From Helicobacteraceae bacterium (GTDB lineage Bacteria > Campylobacterota > Campylobacteria > Campylobacterales > SZUA-545), in assembly GCA_031258155.1 (NCBI GenBank), contig JAIRNH010000008.1:1-32059 (forward strand): 32,059 nt of DNA. Reading direction: 5' to 3'. The translations under genes were made by a program, and so were the position numbers. The notes beneath the pieces were generated by a model. It made no database searches and was not told the origin of the DNA. It was given only the letters and a program-made list of their open reading frames with translations. Positions 17,892 through 27,200 of this stretch are shown in pieces. The first letter of the stretch is position 1, and each line of letters starts with the position of its first letter.

Positions 17892-18551
17892 ATGTCGGAT
17901 ATTGAAGCCATTGAAGCCAGCGGGCTTTTTTCATCGTTAGAGGATTCGGATAAAAGTTGCCTTTTCCAAGTTTTAAAAACCAAGCAGTTGCAGGACGGCG
18001 AGATACTTTTCTACGAAAACGCCGCGATGGATCGGGTGTATTTTCTTGTTAGCGGCAGCGTCAAGTCTTACAAGGTTAATCGTTTCCACAACGAGATTTT
18101 CCTATTTAGACAAATCAATAGCGGTCTTATAACGCTATACACGCCGTTTTCGCATAAGACGTTGAGCCAGTTTTTTAGCAACGTTGAAAGCATCGGCGTA
18201 TCGCTTGTGGCTTACCTTGAAAGAGAGCAGATAGACAATCTATGTATCGAGCGACCAAATATCGCCAAGCTTTTCTTCCAGCTGTTTGCCGAGAGGCTTT
18301 CGCTGTTGCAAAACATTATCACGCGAGATATGGTTTATGACAGCGTCGCGAAAGTCGCTTACACGATCGACAAAAAACCGGAAGATTTCAAGACGTATAA
18401 AAAACAAGACGTCGCTTATATGCTCAACATCCAGCCTGAAACGCTTTCGAGGATACTGGGCAAGCTCAAAAGCGAAAAAGTCGTGGAAGAAAACCGCCGC
18501 GTCTTTACGGTAAAAGATCGCGCCGCCCTCAAAGGCTACTACGAGCTATAA
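17892..18551 (+). CDS. Crp/Fnr family transcriptional regulator
   Basis: 219 residues. The N-terminal cyclic-nucleotide-type beta barrel spans about 10-125 (QDGEILFYENAAMDRVYFLV, SGSVKSYKVN), a dimer helix follows, and the C-terminal winged helix has KKQDVAYMLNIQPETLSRIL then GKLKSEKVVEE. There is no FNR-type N-terminal cysteine cluster, and the PRR/cAMP phosphate-binding signature is not evident, so the signal is unknown. NssR, CprK and other Crp-family members are possible relatives. GGAG precedes the ATG by about seven bases. Its promoter carries a palindrome over the -10. A 12-pair hairpin follows the gene. Confidence 0.88.
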   Translation: MSDIEAIEASGLFSSLEDSDKSCLFQVLKTKQLQDGEILFYENAAMDRVYFLVSGSVKSYKVNRFHNEIFLFRQINSGLITLYTPFSHKTLSQFFSNVESIGVSLVAYLEREQIDNLCIERPNIAKLFFQLFAERLSLLQNIITRDMVYDSVAKVAYTIDKKPEDFKTYKKQDVAYMLNIQPETLSRILGKLKSEKVVEENRRVFTVKDRAALKGYYEL

Positions 18552-18570
18552 AGGCGCGTTCATAAACCTA

Positions 18571-18603
18571 TCAAACGCGCCCGCGCAAAAAGGGCGCGTT
18601 TGA
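18571..18603. terminator. strong hairpin between convergent genes
   Basis: TCAAACGCGCCC (18571-18582) pairs perfectly with GGGCGCGTTTGA (18592-18603) around a nine-base loop GCGCAAAAA. It lies between the Crp-family gene (plus) and the GDYXXLXY gene (minus), so it can end transcription from both sides. The plus-strand tail TCTCTTCT is only moderately T-rich. Confidence 0.75.
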
Positions 18604-18633
18604 TCTCTTCTATCAAAATCCTTCGTTGGCGAA

Positions 18634-19251
18634 CTAGAAAAGGCGGTTATCGTCGTCGGCTTCTTTGTTTTCGCGTAAATACTCTTGTAGCGTTTGTGAG
18701 CCAATCATTACATTTTCTACGAGACCGACGCCGTTTAGCGCGCGGATAACCACTCTCGCGTCGTTGTTGCTCGTCAGCAGGTTGGGATCGCGATCGACCG
18801 CTTTGGCTTGATCCTCTTGCATATAGAAGCGATCGAAACTGTAATCGAGACGAACGACGGTTTTATAATCATAGGGAAAGCAGACGCCTTTGACTTTTAG
18901 GTAGGCAAGCTCCGTTTGCGGCTCGCTTGCGTAAACCCCGTCGATCACGCTTAGATTGCGATCGTCTGGCTCGGCTTTATAGGTAACAAAAAACTCGCCG
19001 AGGCGCCGATTGGCGCAAACCTGCTTGTCGGTTGCGAACTCGGCGCTACCGACGTTCAGCCTAATATACCGTCCGCGCATGGGATCGAAGGGATCGTATG
19101 ATATTGTCAAAAGCGTTATCAGTTTGCCAAGTCTAAGCGCGCTTTCATATCTAACGATCTGATAGACGCAGGCAAAAGCTTGCGCGGCTAAGCAAACGCC
19201 CAGCGCCGATAAAACGATTTTTACGCGATTGCGCTCCAGAAACGCTCTCAT
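18634..19251 (-). CDS. GDYXXLXY-type membrane-anchored protein
   Basis: 205 residues with one N-terminal membrane span (VKIVLSALGVCLAAQAFACV) and a periplasmic domain. The segment DPFDPMRGRYIRLNV matches the GDYXXLXY family signature, with Arg in place of the usual Asp. Proteins of this family are found beside DUF2157/DUF4401 membrane proteins, as here; their function is not known. Three cysteines lie in the predicted outer part. Its ATG overlaps the stop of the DUF2157 gene (ATGA), so the two are translated as a pair. The C-terminal acidic tail is unremarkable. Confidence 0.75.
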   Translation of the reverse strand: MRAFLERNRVKIVLSALGVCLAAQAFACVYQIVRYESALRLGKLITLLTISYDPFDPMRGRYIRLNVGSAEFATDKQVCANRRLGEFFVTYKAEPDDRNLSVIDGVYASEPQTELAYLKVKGVCFPYDYKTVVRLDYSFDRFYMQEDQAKAVDRDPNLLTSNNDARVVIRALNGVGLVENVMIGSQTLQEYLRENKEADDDNRLF

Positions 19252-20510
19252 TTTGCTTCCTTAATATAGCGACCGATGAAAAAGCTCGCCGCCAAAAACG
19301 CTACGCCGACAAGAATAAAGCCGATCCCTTTTTCGATAAAACCCAGCTCTGAATCAAAAAACTTTATCGCAAACAGCGCCGCAAGCCATACGATTCCTTG
19401 ATAGGCGAGCGTAGTATTTAGCCGTCTTATCCCGCCGTATATAAACGACGCGCCGCCAACTAAGCAGGCAAGCGAAAAGAGCCATTTTGAGGCGTCGCCC
19501 GTATTGGCGACAAGAACGATATAAAAGACAAACGGCGCGATTGGCACGATAAGCTCGCATAGGCGATCGCGCAATTTGACGACAAAAAAGCCAAATAGCG
19601 CAAAATAGGGCATGCAGAATAGATAAAAAGTCGAGAGCGACTCATAGTTATCGAACCGGTAAAAATTCGATATTGTTTCGGAGCTTCCGATAAGCAGCAT
19701 AAGAGCGATCGCTAACTTTGCGATCTCCTCGGCGGGACGAGAAAAAAACTTGGTTTCGCGCGGATATAGTAGCGCGCTCGCAAGCCAGAAAGAGCCAAAA
19801 AATAGCGCGTGGTAGAGCATGTCGTATGAGTAATTAAACCTTAATTCCGCGTTCATAATCGCAAGCGCCCCAAACATAAAAAGCAGATTAAACGCCAGCG
19901 TAATATGCGAATCGCGTTTTTTGACTAGCCTATAAACATACCACGCCGCCCAAACGACAAAATAGAGCCACCCGACGATCTGCGACTCGTATGCGTTAGT
20001 TTCAAAGCATATAAGCGAAACGATTGCTATAAACAAGATCGCGCTTGCGCCTTTGGCGTTGAAGATATAGATAAGAGGCAGCGTAAGGGCGATTACGACT
20101 TTAGTAAAATCTATTAAGCTGCCGCCTAGATGATAGGTCTGCGCGATAATAGCCAGCGCGCCTGTGAAAGCAAATAGTAAAAATAGGCTCGATCCTTCGG
20201 CGTAAGCCGCGATTTGCGGCTTTTTCAGCTTCGCGTAGATCGCCAAAGCCTGCGCGGAAAATAGCAACGAAAACGCGATTACGGCTTTAACGCCGCGCGT
20301 TAGCGCCTCCCAGTTGAACGCGAGAAGCGAAATGATCCCAAGCGCGATCAGCGTCGCGCCAAAAGCGGCGAAAATCGCCGTCGCCCAATTGACGCGCGGC
20401 TCGTCGCTACGGTAGCGCGCTAGGATTTTAGCCGCGTTCTCCTCGCTTATAAGCGATTCGCGCGTCCACTCTTTAACCTCTTTGTTAAGCCAATCGATCG
20501 TTCTTTTCAT
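19248..20510 (-). CDS. DUF2157 polytopic membrane protein
   Basis: 420 residues. The N-terminal soluble part (DWLNKEVKEWTRESLISEEN, AAKILARY) is the hallmark of DUF2157, followed by a first membrane pair (VNWATAIFAAFGATLIALGI) and about a dozen hydrophobic segments ending in FILVGVAFLAASFFIGRYIK. The protein is an inner-membrane protein of unknown role. It is paired with the GDYXXLXY gene downstream, an association seen in many bacteria, which suggests a joint envelope function. AAGAAG lies a few bases before the ATG. The 141 bases upstream, before the end of tyrA, show no gene. Confidence 0.8.
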   Translation of the reverse strand: MKRTIDWLNKEVKEWTRESLISEENAAKILARYRSDEPRVNWATAIFAAFGATLIALGIISLLAFNWEALTRGVKAVIAFSLLFSAQALAIYAKLKKPQIAAYAEGSSLFLLFAFTGALAIIAQTYHLGGSLIDFTKVVIALTLPLIYIFNAKGASAILFIAIVSLICFETNAYESQIVGWLYFVVWAAWYVYRLVKKRDSHITLAFNLLFMFGALAIMNAELRFNYSYDMLYHALFFGSFWLASALLYPRETKFFSRPAEEIAKLAIALMLLIGSSETISNFYRFDNYESLSTFYLFCMPYFALFGFFVVKLRDRLCELIVPIAPFVFYIVLVANTGDASKWLFSLACLVGGASFIYGGIRRLNTTLAYQGIVWLAALFAIKFFDSELGFIEKGIGFILVGVAFLAASFFIGRYIKEAK

Positions 20511-20651
20511 AGCGTCTTCTTTGGCGTTTATTTAAATCTGCAACATTAAATCGTTTTTGCCCTTAAAAATACGACGATCGGTTTGAACCGCTTGATCGCG
20601 GCAAACTAGGTTTCGTTTGCGAATACGATACGCGCTTGATCTAATTTCGCG

Positions 20652-21494
20652 TTACGTCGGTTTGAAAATCTCGTGTAGCGCGTTAGCCGACTTTATCCAC
20701 TCTTCAAGCGCGCTCCAATCCTCGTTTTCGAGTAGCTTTTTCGCCTTTTTTAACTCGTCGTCAAAAACGTCGATCGCCGATAAGAGCGAATGTTTGTTCT
20801 GTTTGAAAATATCGATCCACATCGAGGCGGAGCTTTTGGCTAGGCGGCTCATATCCCGAAAACCGCCCGCGGCGAGCGCCAAAATGCTCTGCTTGTCCTC
20901 TTGATTTAAGACGGAATTGGCGAGCGCGTAACTAATGGCGTGCGGTAGATGACTGATAAACGCCGCGTGGCGATCGTGCTCGACGGCTTTCATCTTCGCA
21001 ATCCGCATTCCGATCGCCTTAAACAGCCCCTCTACCGTTTCAAGCGCCTTTTTATCGTTAGCTTCCGTATCGCATAGAACGACGATACGATCATTGTAAA
21101 GCGAGCCAAACGCGGCTTTCGCGCCGCTGTATTCCGTGCCGCACATGGGGTGCGCCGCCACGAAACGATCGCGGATCGAGGGCGCGATCGCCCGAATGAT
21201 CGCCGTTTTCGTGCTGCCGAGATCGACAAAAACCGCGTCGGATTTGGCGGCGACAAGTTTGGGCGCGAGCGCGACAAGCGTTTCAACGGGCGCGGCGAGC
21301 GCGATCAGATCGCTTTGCTCTATAACCTCGTCAAACGTCGCGGCGCGATCGATAATACGCAGATCGAGCGCGGTTTGCAGATTTTCGCGGCTTCTGCCGC
21401 ACCCTACGATACGGTCAAACAGCCCCTTTTCGCGCGAAGCCAGCGCTAGAGAGCCGCCCATCAACCCAACGCCCACGATTCCAAGTTGCCGCAT
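20652..21494 (-). CDS. tyrA: prephenate dehydrogenase
   Basis: 280 residues from the ATG at 21494, which has a near-perfect AGGAGG five bases upstream. A longer open frame to 21656 exists, but its extra 54 residues overlap pseudogene sequence and are not part of the enzyme. The NAD-binding fold starts GIVGVGLMGGSLAL. The catalytic region has AHPMCGTEYSGAKAAF and FISHLPHAISYALA, with the histidines expected of TyrA. It oxidises prephenate to 4-hydroxyphenylpyruvate in tyrosine synthesis. In Campylobacter tyrA lies beside bamA, as here apart from the pseudogene between them. Confidence 0.94.
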   Translation of the reverse strand: MRQLGIVGVGLMGGSLALASREKGLFDRIVGCGRSRENLQTALDLRIIDRAATFDEVIEQSDLIALAAPVETLVALAPKLVAAKSDAVFVDLGSTKTAIIRAIAPSIRDRFVAAHPMCGTEYSGAKAAFGSLYNDRIVVLCDTEANDKKALETVEGLFKAIGMRIAKMKAVEHDRHAAFISHLPHAISYALANSVLNQEDKQSILALAAGGFRDMSRLAKSSASMWIDIFKQNKHSLLSAIDVFDDELKKAKKLLENEDWSALEEWIKSANALHEIFKPT

Positions 21495-21529
21495 TGCGCC
21501 TCCTACATAGGCGAGATTGTAGCAAGCAT

Positions 21530-22860
21530 CTAGTAAAGCGCGGGATCGTCCGCAAGCTCGTCTAGCTTGCCTCCGCTTACGATAGGATCGAACTCTTCGG
21601 GAAAATCCGTTAGCTAGTAACGCGGATCGATCCCTTCGCTTTGAGCGCCAATCCATACGGCGAAAAGATCGATAAAACGCGAGGCGTTAAGTCGCCGTTT
21701 GATAAAAACGCGCTCGTTAAAATCGCTGCGCGAAAAGCGGAACTTCGTAGGCTTGTTTTACCCGTTCGTTATGACGCATAGCCCGCGATCGCTGAAATAC
21801 AGAAGCGAGCGCTTCGCTCTCGTCGCGTTGAGCCGCTCGGTCGCGCCGCTAAGAAAACGATCGAGTTTTTCAATCGCGGCAAGATAACAGTTATGATCCT
21901 CGCCGTAAGGCAGAGCGAAGGAGCGCGAATCGCCAGCGCTCAGGCGTTTGCAACTTTTGGGGCGCTAACCCATAATACGCAAAAAGATCAGTTTCGGCTT
22001 TCCGTTTGTATCAAGAGCAAGCGCCCATTCAAGCTCCGTTCGCAGATTAAGATCGTCGCTTAAAAACTCCAGCGATCGCGGGCGAAAGAAGTTTGAGCGA
22101 GAGGTTTGAAAAGCCAGCCGCGCTACGATACGCTTGAAATCGGTATAGGTTTGTGCAGAGAGCCAAAAGGTTTCGTAACCCGCGGCGTTGGCAAGGCTTA
22201 CCGCATTGCGCCCGTAATCTAGATCGCCGTTTTCGTTTTTTATCGCGTAGCCCGCTTTTGTCGTAAAGCCGTCGATGAACGCGCCGTTCGCGTTTCGCAA
22301 AAACGGGGTCGTATCAAGCGGATGTCCGTAGGCGCTTATATAGTCTTTGCGCGCGCTTTCTCCGACAACGCCGACGCGAACGCCTGTCGCAAACGCCGCG
22401 CTTAGCCTCCATTCGCCTCCGCTCGCGATCGCTTGAGCGGCTTCAATATTGGCGCGGTATTCGACGTAACCCAAAACCGCGACGGACTAGAGCCGATCCG
22501 CAAAACCGCGTCGCTATAAAGCTAAACGCGCGAACGCGCTTTATCCAAACTAGGCTAGGACGGGAGCAAAAGCCGAACTCTTGTTTGCAAAACCAAACAG
22601 CGCAAAGACGAGCAGAGCGCACAAAAGACAGGCAAACGCCAGATCGAGCGGATTGATCGTCGATATAAGCGCGCCTATAAAATCGGGCGTAAGGCGACCG
22701 TAAGCCAATCCGACGACGCTAAAGGCGATCGCGCCAAGCGCGAGGATCAAAACAAGTTTTGCCGATCGCGGATCTTCTCTGGCGAGCAAAATCAGCGCAA
22801 AGCCAAAGAGCGTTCGTCCGTTTTGGTTTGCGCGCCAGCGCGTAATCCTAGCTCGAAAGC
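21530..22860 (-). pseudogene. phosphoethanolamine transferase (EptA/EptC type), multiply broken
   Basis: Four pieces in consistent order on the minus strand. About 22550-22860: membrane segments with VGLAYGRLTPDFIGALISTI then NPLD, ending at a stop. 21965-22474: the catalytic domain with VGVVGESARKDYISAYGHPL then DTTPFLRN, and an IFLRIMG strand cut by TAG at 21965-21967. About 21758-21964: same frame, RSFALPYGEDHNCYLAAIEK and LLYFSDRGL, ending at TAA 21758-21760. 21530-21757: frame-shifted AYEVPLFA, then RRLNASRFIDLFAVWIG, ending at 21530-21532. The intact family adds phosphoethanolamine to lipid A, core sugars or flagella. At least two stops and two frame shifts, plus a shortened membrane part, mean it is not functional. 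Confidence 0.85.
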
Positions 22861-22959
22861 GGCGACGGCGAGAATAAACGTCAGCTATCTTTAGCGGCGC
22901 TAAGAAACTAATCGCGCATTGGATAAAATCGCGCTCTTTTAGCCCAAAAATGGATTGCA

Positions 22960-25206
22960 ATGCGCGCTATAGCCCTATTTATCTGTTTTGTAGTTGTTTC
23001 GCAGGCGAAAATATATCAAGAAATTCGTTTTGATTCGTTGGCGAGGCTTTCGCCGCAGACGGCGACGGAAATTATCGGCTTTAGCGCCGGCGAGGATATA
23101 AACCAAAAAGCGATCAACGAGGCGATCCGCAAACTTTTCGCGCAGGAGTATTTTACGGATATTGTCGTTGACGAGCCGTCAAACGGCGTTTTACGATTTA
23201 AGTTTGTAGAAAAACCGGTGATCGCTCGTATCGATTTCAAAGGCGTTAGCGAAACGGAGCGCAACGATAAGTATATGCCCGTTTTTGGAATCAAAAAGGG
23301 CGAAATATACGACGAAAGGCGAATCGAAGCCGCGAAAAAACGGCTGGTTATCCTGGCGCAGAGCGAAGGCTATTACGATACGTTAGCCGAAGTCGTCCCG
23401 ACTTTCGAGGCAAATAAAGTTTATCTTGAGGTTACATACGCGAAGGGCAGTCAGATTACCATAAAAGAGAGCCGTTTCAACGGCGCGAACAGCTTTGACA
23501 AAAACGATCTGCAAAAGAAGCTCGCCAACAAAGAGGCGCAGTTTATGGGCTGGTTTCCCGGTCGTAGCAACGGCGCTTTGCGATTGTTGGAACTGCCTTA
23601 CGACGGCGCGAGACTAAAGGATTTCTACCTATCCAACGGCTACTTGGACGCGGAGATAAGCGATCCGTTTTTAGAGGTCGATTTCGATACCTATTTCGCG
23701 ACGCTGGAATACGACGTAATCGAAGGAGAGCCTTACAATGTCGATAAAATAACGATAACTGCCGTAGATCGCCGCGTCGATTTTTCCTATATGATCGAGG
23801 ACCTTAAACTGAAAACAGGGCGCCGATTCAGCTCGGAAAAAATGCGATCGGATATAGACAAGATTTTTGAAGAGGCGGCGCAAGACGGCTACGCCTTCGC
23901 CCGCGTTTCGCCCGATATACGAAAAGACGAAGCCGATCGCTTGGTTTCAATCGATTTTCGCGTAACTTTCGGCAAGCCGGTTCGCATTCGCAACGTGATT
24001 ATCAGCGGCAACGGCAGGACGCTTGATCGCGTTGCGCGCAGAGAGATATATTTAGCGCCGGGCGATCTCTATAGCTTAACCGATCTAAGAGAGTCTAAAT
24101 CGGCGCTAAGAAGGCTCGGATATTTTGAGAGCGTCGAGATCGAGGAGCGGCGCGTTAGCGAAGATGAGATGGACCTAGTCGCCGTCGTTAAAGAGACCTC
24201 TACGGGCAGTCTGATGGTCGGCGGCGGATATAGCTCCTACGACGGATTTATCATAAACGCCTCGATCAACGATCGCAACCTATTTGGCAGCGGTTACGCC
24301 TACTCTTTGGGGATCGACACCTCCAAACGCTCCCGCAGGTATGAAATATCGCTGGCAAACCCAAGAGTGCGAGATTCGGCGTATTCGCTTAGTTTCAGCA
24401 TATACGACACGCATTACGAGGCTACTACTTATGTGCGGGACACTCAAGGCGGGAGCGTTACGGCAAGCCGCCGGTTTGGGCGTTATTGGAACGGCGGTTT
24501 GACGGGAAGCTCGTCGAACAACAAAAACGAATACGACGATCCCGACGATTTTTACGTCAACGGCAGAACGACAAAACTCTCCTTGACGCCGTATGTCGGC
24601 TTTGACAATACCGACGACTATTTTGTTCCCCGATCCGGCGTCGCGCTTTCTCAATCGGCGGAGTTCGCGGGTTTTGGAGAGGACGAATCATATACTAGAA
24701 CAAGCTCTAACTTCGCCTTTTATTATGGCTTTCAGGAGCTAATAGACTACGATCTGATCCTTCGTTATCGCGCCCGCTTTCAGTATGTGGACGCGGACAT
24801 AAACGACATTAAGAAATATCCGATCGGATCGCGCCTGTTTTTGGGCGGGACGCGATCTATACGCGGCTATCAAAGCGGTTCCGTCGCGCCGTATAGATAC
24901 GAAAACGGAAAAATAGCCAAAGATAGCGCCGGCGACGCGCGCTATATCGGCGGGACGATGGCGTTTAACAACTCCGTCGAGTTAAGCCTGCCGCTTATAG
25001 AGGAATCTCAAATGCGCTTCGCCGTTTTTTACGACTACGGCGCGATCGGAGTCGACGATCTCGATATGAAGCGCAGCAGCTACGGGCTGGCGCTAGAGTG
25101 GATCTCGCCGATGGGTCCGCTCCAGTTTATCTGGGCGTGGCCAATCGACGATAAACCCGAAGATACCGTCTCTAATTTTGAATTTACTATGGGGCAGAAG
25201 TTTTGA
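22960..25206 (+). CDS. bamA: outer membrane assembly factor BamA (Omp85)
   Basis: 748 residues. After a signal peptide (MRAIALFICFVVVSQAKIYQ) come five POTRA domains to about residue 400 (for instance RIDFKGVSETERNDKYMPVF and VRIRNVIISGNGRTLDRVAR). The 16-strand beta barrel follows with the conserved loop RSIRGYQSGSVAP (VRGF-type) and a C-terminal strand ending in F (NFEFTMGQKF). BamA inserts beta-barrel proteins into the outer membrane. A possible -10 TAAAAT lies at 22924-22929; no strong ribosome site is seen. It is divergent from the broken transferase and convergent with ppx/gppA, the two stops being three bases apart. Confidence 0.96.
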   Translation: MRAIALFICFVVVSQAKIYQEIRFDSLARLSPQTATEIIGFSAGEDINQKAINEAIRKLFAQEYFTDIVVDEPSNGVLRFKFVEKPVIARIDFKGVSETERNDKYMPVFGIKKGEIYDERRIEAAKKRLVILAQSEGYYDTLAEVVPTFEANKVYLEVTYAKGSQITIKESRFNGANSFDKNDLQKKLANKEAQFMGWFPGRSNGALRLLELPYDGARLKDFYLSNGYLDAEISDPFLEVDFDTYFATLEYDVIEGEPYNVDKITITAVDRRVDFSYMIEDLKLKTGRRFSSEKMRSDIDKIFEEAAQDGYAFARVSPDIRKDEADRLVSIDFRVTFGKPVRIRNVIISGNGRTLDRVARREIYLAPGDLYSLTDLRESKSALRRLGYFESVEIEERRVSEDEMDLVAVVKETSTGSLMVGGGYSSYDGFIINASINDRNLFGSGYAYSLGIDTSKRSRRYEISLANPRVRDSAYSLSFSIYDTHYEATTYVRDTQGGSVTASRRFGRYWNGGLTGSSSNNKNEYDDPDDFYVNGRTTKLSLTPYVGFDNTDDYFVPRSGVALSQSAEFAGFGEDESYTRTSSNFAFYYGFQELIDYDLILRYRARFQYVDADINDIKKYPIGSRLFLGGTRSIRGYQSGSVAPYRYENGKIAKDSAGDARYIGGTMAFNNSVELSLPLIEESQMRFAVFYDYGAIGVDDLDMKRSSYGLALEWISPMGPLQFIWAWPIDDKPEDTVSNFEFTMGQKF

Positions 25207-25209
25207 TCT

Positions 25210-26670
25210 TTAGATAATCTTTATCGCGAGATCAAACGGCGGCTTGAAACGGCTAAAAGCCTCGCGGCTTAAATACGAAGCGCCGGCGATCGAAAGCGTA
25301 GAGCGATCTAATAAGTAGTCGATCTTAGGACGCTCCATAGCGAGATTGATTGTCCGCGCTATAAACAAAACTAGCGCGAGCCATCTGATCGTTTTTGTAT
25401 CCGGCAGTATCCTCTCATAATTTTTTGGCGTCGTCCAAGAGGACAGCTCCTTTTTTTGCGCGGTTTTCAAAATTGCGGCTATCAATAGCCGATCGCGATG
25501 AGAAAAGCCGTAAGAGAGCCCGTTTCGCGCTAACAAGCTCTCCTGCTCGGCGGCGCGGTAAGGATCGATCGCCGCTCCCGCGCCGGAAAGTTTAGCCGCC
25601 TCGATCAGCGCCGCTTTAAAATTGTCGCTCAGGTTATGAAGGCTTTTCAACGTTTCAAAAATTTTAAGAGCGTTAGCGGCGATCCAGCGGGACTGCTTTT
25701 TGTCCTCTCCAAAGCGATCTAAAAGGCTTATCAAACTTGGTTTTACGCCGTTTGGCAGCCTTCCTCCGCTTGATCGAAGCATGTCGTTTAAAAACGCGCC
25801 CTCGCGCACGCCGGCGCCGCTCGTTATCGTCTCTTTCGCGTCGATCGCTTCGGCGGCGAGTTTGAAGATCAGCGTCCCCTCGCGGATCACGTCGAAACGT
25901 TCCTGCTTGAACCCTAGATTTTTCAAGCCGTCAAAATCGCTCTTTACGATCCGATCGAAAAAATCGGCGCGGTTATCCAGCGAAAAGCTAAAGCCGTGCA
26001 ACGCTTCAAAAGGATAGTTTTCCTCTTTGATAATAGCGTTTGAAAGCGCGCGCATCGTGCCGCCCACGCCGATAATAAGATCGCTCTTAAACTCGGAGGG
26101 CAGATCGGCGATTGTCTCTTTAACAAAGCGGATCGCGCTTTTAACGTCGCTCTTTTCGTCAAAAAACAGCTCTTTTAGCCGCACCGTTCCTATATTAAAA
26201 GAGATCGTTTGGGCGATTTTGCCGCCTTTTATCAGCGCTAATTCGGTCGAACCGCCGCCAATATCGATCGTAACGCCATCCGTTACCGACAGTAGATTTG
26301 CCGCCGCTACGCCGCCAAGCCGCGCCTCCTCTTTTCCGTCGATAACTCGAATCTGCAAGCCGCTCGCTTCGCGCGCTTCGCGCAAAAACTCAAGCCGATT
26401 CGGCGCGTCGCGCGTCGCGCTGGTCGCTATAACTATCGTTTTGCGCGCGCCGTATGATTTCGCAAGCCGCGCAAACTCTTTTAAGGCGCCTTTAGCGCGC
26501 TCTATCGCCGCCTTTTGCAAAACTCCGCCGTTTTTATAGGCGTTCTCGCTGATCCTAACGCGCGATTTGACCTCTCTTAGCAGGTGAAATCCGTATCGGC
26601 TTGTGCGCTCGAAAATCGCCATTCTCGCGCTATTGGAGCCGACGTCGATTACGGCGGTAACGCGCGCCAC
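25210..26670 (-). CDS. Ppx/GppA family exopolyphosphatase or ppGpp phosphohydrolase
   Basis: 486 residues. The actin-like ATPase-fold core has VIDVGSNSARMAIFE at the start, VTIDIGGGSTELALIKGG in the middle and LIIGVGGTMRALSNAI further on, the phosphate-binding loops of the family. A C-terminal HD-like helical part follows (KAALIEAAKLSGAGAAIDPY). The enzyme hydrolyses polyphosphate and/or pppGpp; the two activities cannot be told apart by sequence here. GTG start at 26668-26670 with AAGAAGAG before it. It is one base from the ferredoxin stop, so the two form an operon; the same pairing is known in Campylobacter (Cj0353-Cj0354). Confidence 0.92.
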   Translation of the reverse strand: MARVTAVIDVGSNSARMAIFERTSRYGFHLLREVKSRVRISENAYKNGGVLQKAAIERAKGALKEFARLAKSYGARKTIVIATSATRDAPNRLEFLREAREASGLQIRVIDGKEEARLGGVAAANLLSVTDGVTIDIGGGSTELALIKGGKIAQTISFNIGTVRLKELFFDEKSDVKSAIRFVKETIADLPSEFKSDLIIGVGGTMRALSNAIIKEENYPFEALHGFSFSLDNRADFFDRIVKSDFDGLKNLGFKQERFDVIREGTLIFKLAAEAIDAKETITSGAGVREGAFLNDMLRSSGGRLPNGVKPSLISLLDRFGEDKKQSRWIAANALKIFETLKSLHNLSDNFKAALIEAAKLSGAGAAIDPYRAAEQESLLARNGLSYGFSHRDRLLIAAILKTAQKKELSSWTTPKNYERILPDTKTIRWLALVLFIARTINLAMERPKIDYLLDRSTLSIAGASYLSREAFSRFKPPFDLAIKII

Positions 26671-26671
26671 G

Positions 26672-26923
26672 CTACTCTTCTTTTTTTGAGTTATTAAATT
26701 TCAACGTAAGCTCTTCGGCGCTTTCTATATTATCCGGATCCGGCGTTATGCAATCGACGGGGCAAACCGCCACGCAAGCCGGCTCGTCGTAATGTCCCAC
26801 GCATTCCGTGCAGGCGTCGGGATCGATAACATAGATCGGATCGCCCTCTTCAATCGCGGCGTTTGGGCATTCGTCGATACATGCGTCGCAAGCGATGCAA
26901 TCTTCCGTGATGAGCAGAGACAT
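26672..26923 (-). CDS. YfhL/FdxB-type 2[4Fe-4S] ferredoxin
   Basis: 83 residues. Cluster I ligands are in CIACDACIDECP and cluster II ligands in CTECVGHYDEPACVAVCP; the eight-residue gap in the second CxxC-C pair is typical of the YfhL family. The product carries two low-potential iron-sulfur clusters and serves as an electron carrier in the cytoplasm; its partners are unknown. AAGGA sits before the ATG. A possible minus-strand promoter lies in the AT-rich stretch at about 26940-26980. It is first in a two-gene operon with ppx/gppA. Confidence 0.93.
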   Translation of the reverse strand: MSLLITEDCIACDACIDECPNAAIEEGDPIYVIDPDACTECVGHYDEPACVAVCPVDCITPDPDNIESAEELTLKFNNSKKEE

Positions 26924-26980
26924 AATTTATTCCTTAGTCCTATATTCAGCTCGCTTTTTACATAACCTATACTTAAAGAG

Positions 26981-27200
26981 TTGAAAAACGCGAGGTATTT
27001 CGCGGCAAAAGAGCGCGGTTCGTCGGACGCGGCGCGTAAAATCAGCCTCGATTGTCCGTTTGACGCAACCGAACGCGCGTTCTTTGCCGACGCTGGAATA
27101 ACGGCGCGCGCGATAACGACGCTAGGAACGCGGATCGTCATACCCGCTCAAAGCGGTTTTCGCCCGCAATCGCGAAGGAAAGCGGCAATCCATCTCTCTC
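26981..27200 (+). pseudogene. possible decayed C-terminal fragment of RsmE-like 16S rRNA methyltransferase
   Basis: An open frame here reads CPFDATERAFFADAGITARA, then ITTLGTRIV, and after a shift of frame TRSKRFSPAIAKESGN. This order resembles the SPOUT knot of RsmE (GxEGGF, ERALF, LGxRILRxETA, AIAK). If correct it is a truncated and frame-shifted remnant with no N-terminal part. The match is by eye and short. The rest of 26924-27464, a 541-base gap, shows the ferredoxin leader at its left end and an aldo/keto reductase leader at its right; nothing else is recognised. Confidence 0.3.

Noticed and set aside
20570-20670. TTCAAACCGA at the tyrA end (minus strand) and again about 80 bases downstream, also like a tail copy.
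   Set aside because: A ten-base match with weak flanking similarity is not enough to claim duplication.
21495-21656. An N-terminal extension of 54 residues on TyrA in the same open frame.
   Set aside because: It overlaps the 3' part of the broken transferase, has basic low-quality sequence, and the ATG at 21494 has a strong ribosome site and the correct Rossmann start.
21965-21967. TAG inside the transferase at a conserved strand as possible stop-codon recoding.
   Set aside because: TAG ends intact genes in the window, for example the MATE and exported protein genes, and the transferase has further frame shifts, so decay explains it.
26746-27141. A 131-residue minus-strand frame spanning the ferredoxin and the gap.
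   Set aside because: It is a shadow of the ferredoxin gene in another frame, with no ribosome site and an arginine/serine-rich translation.
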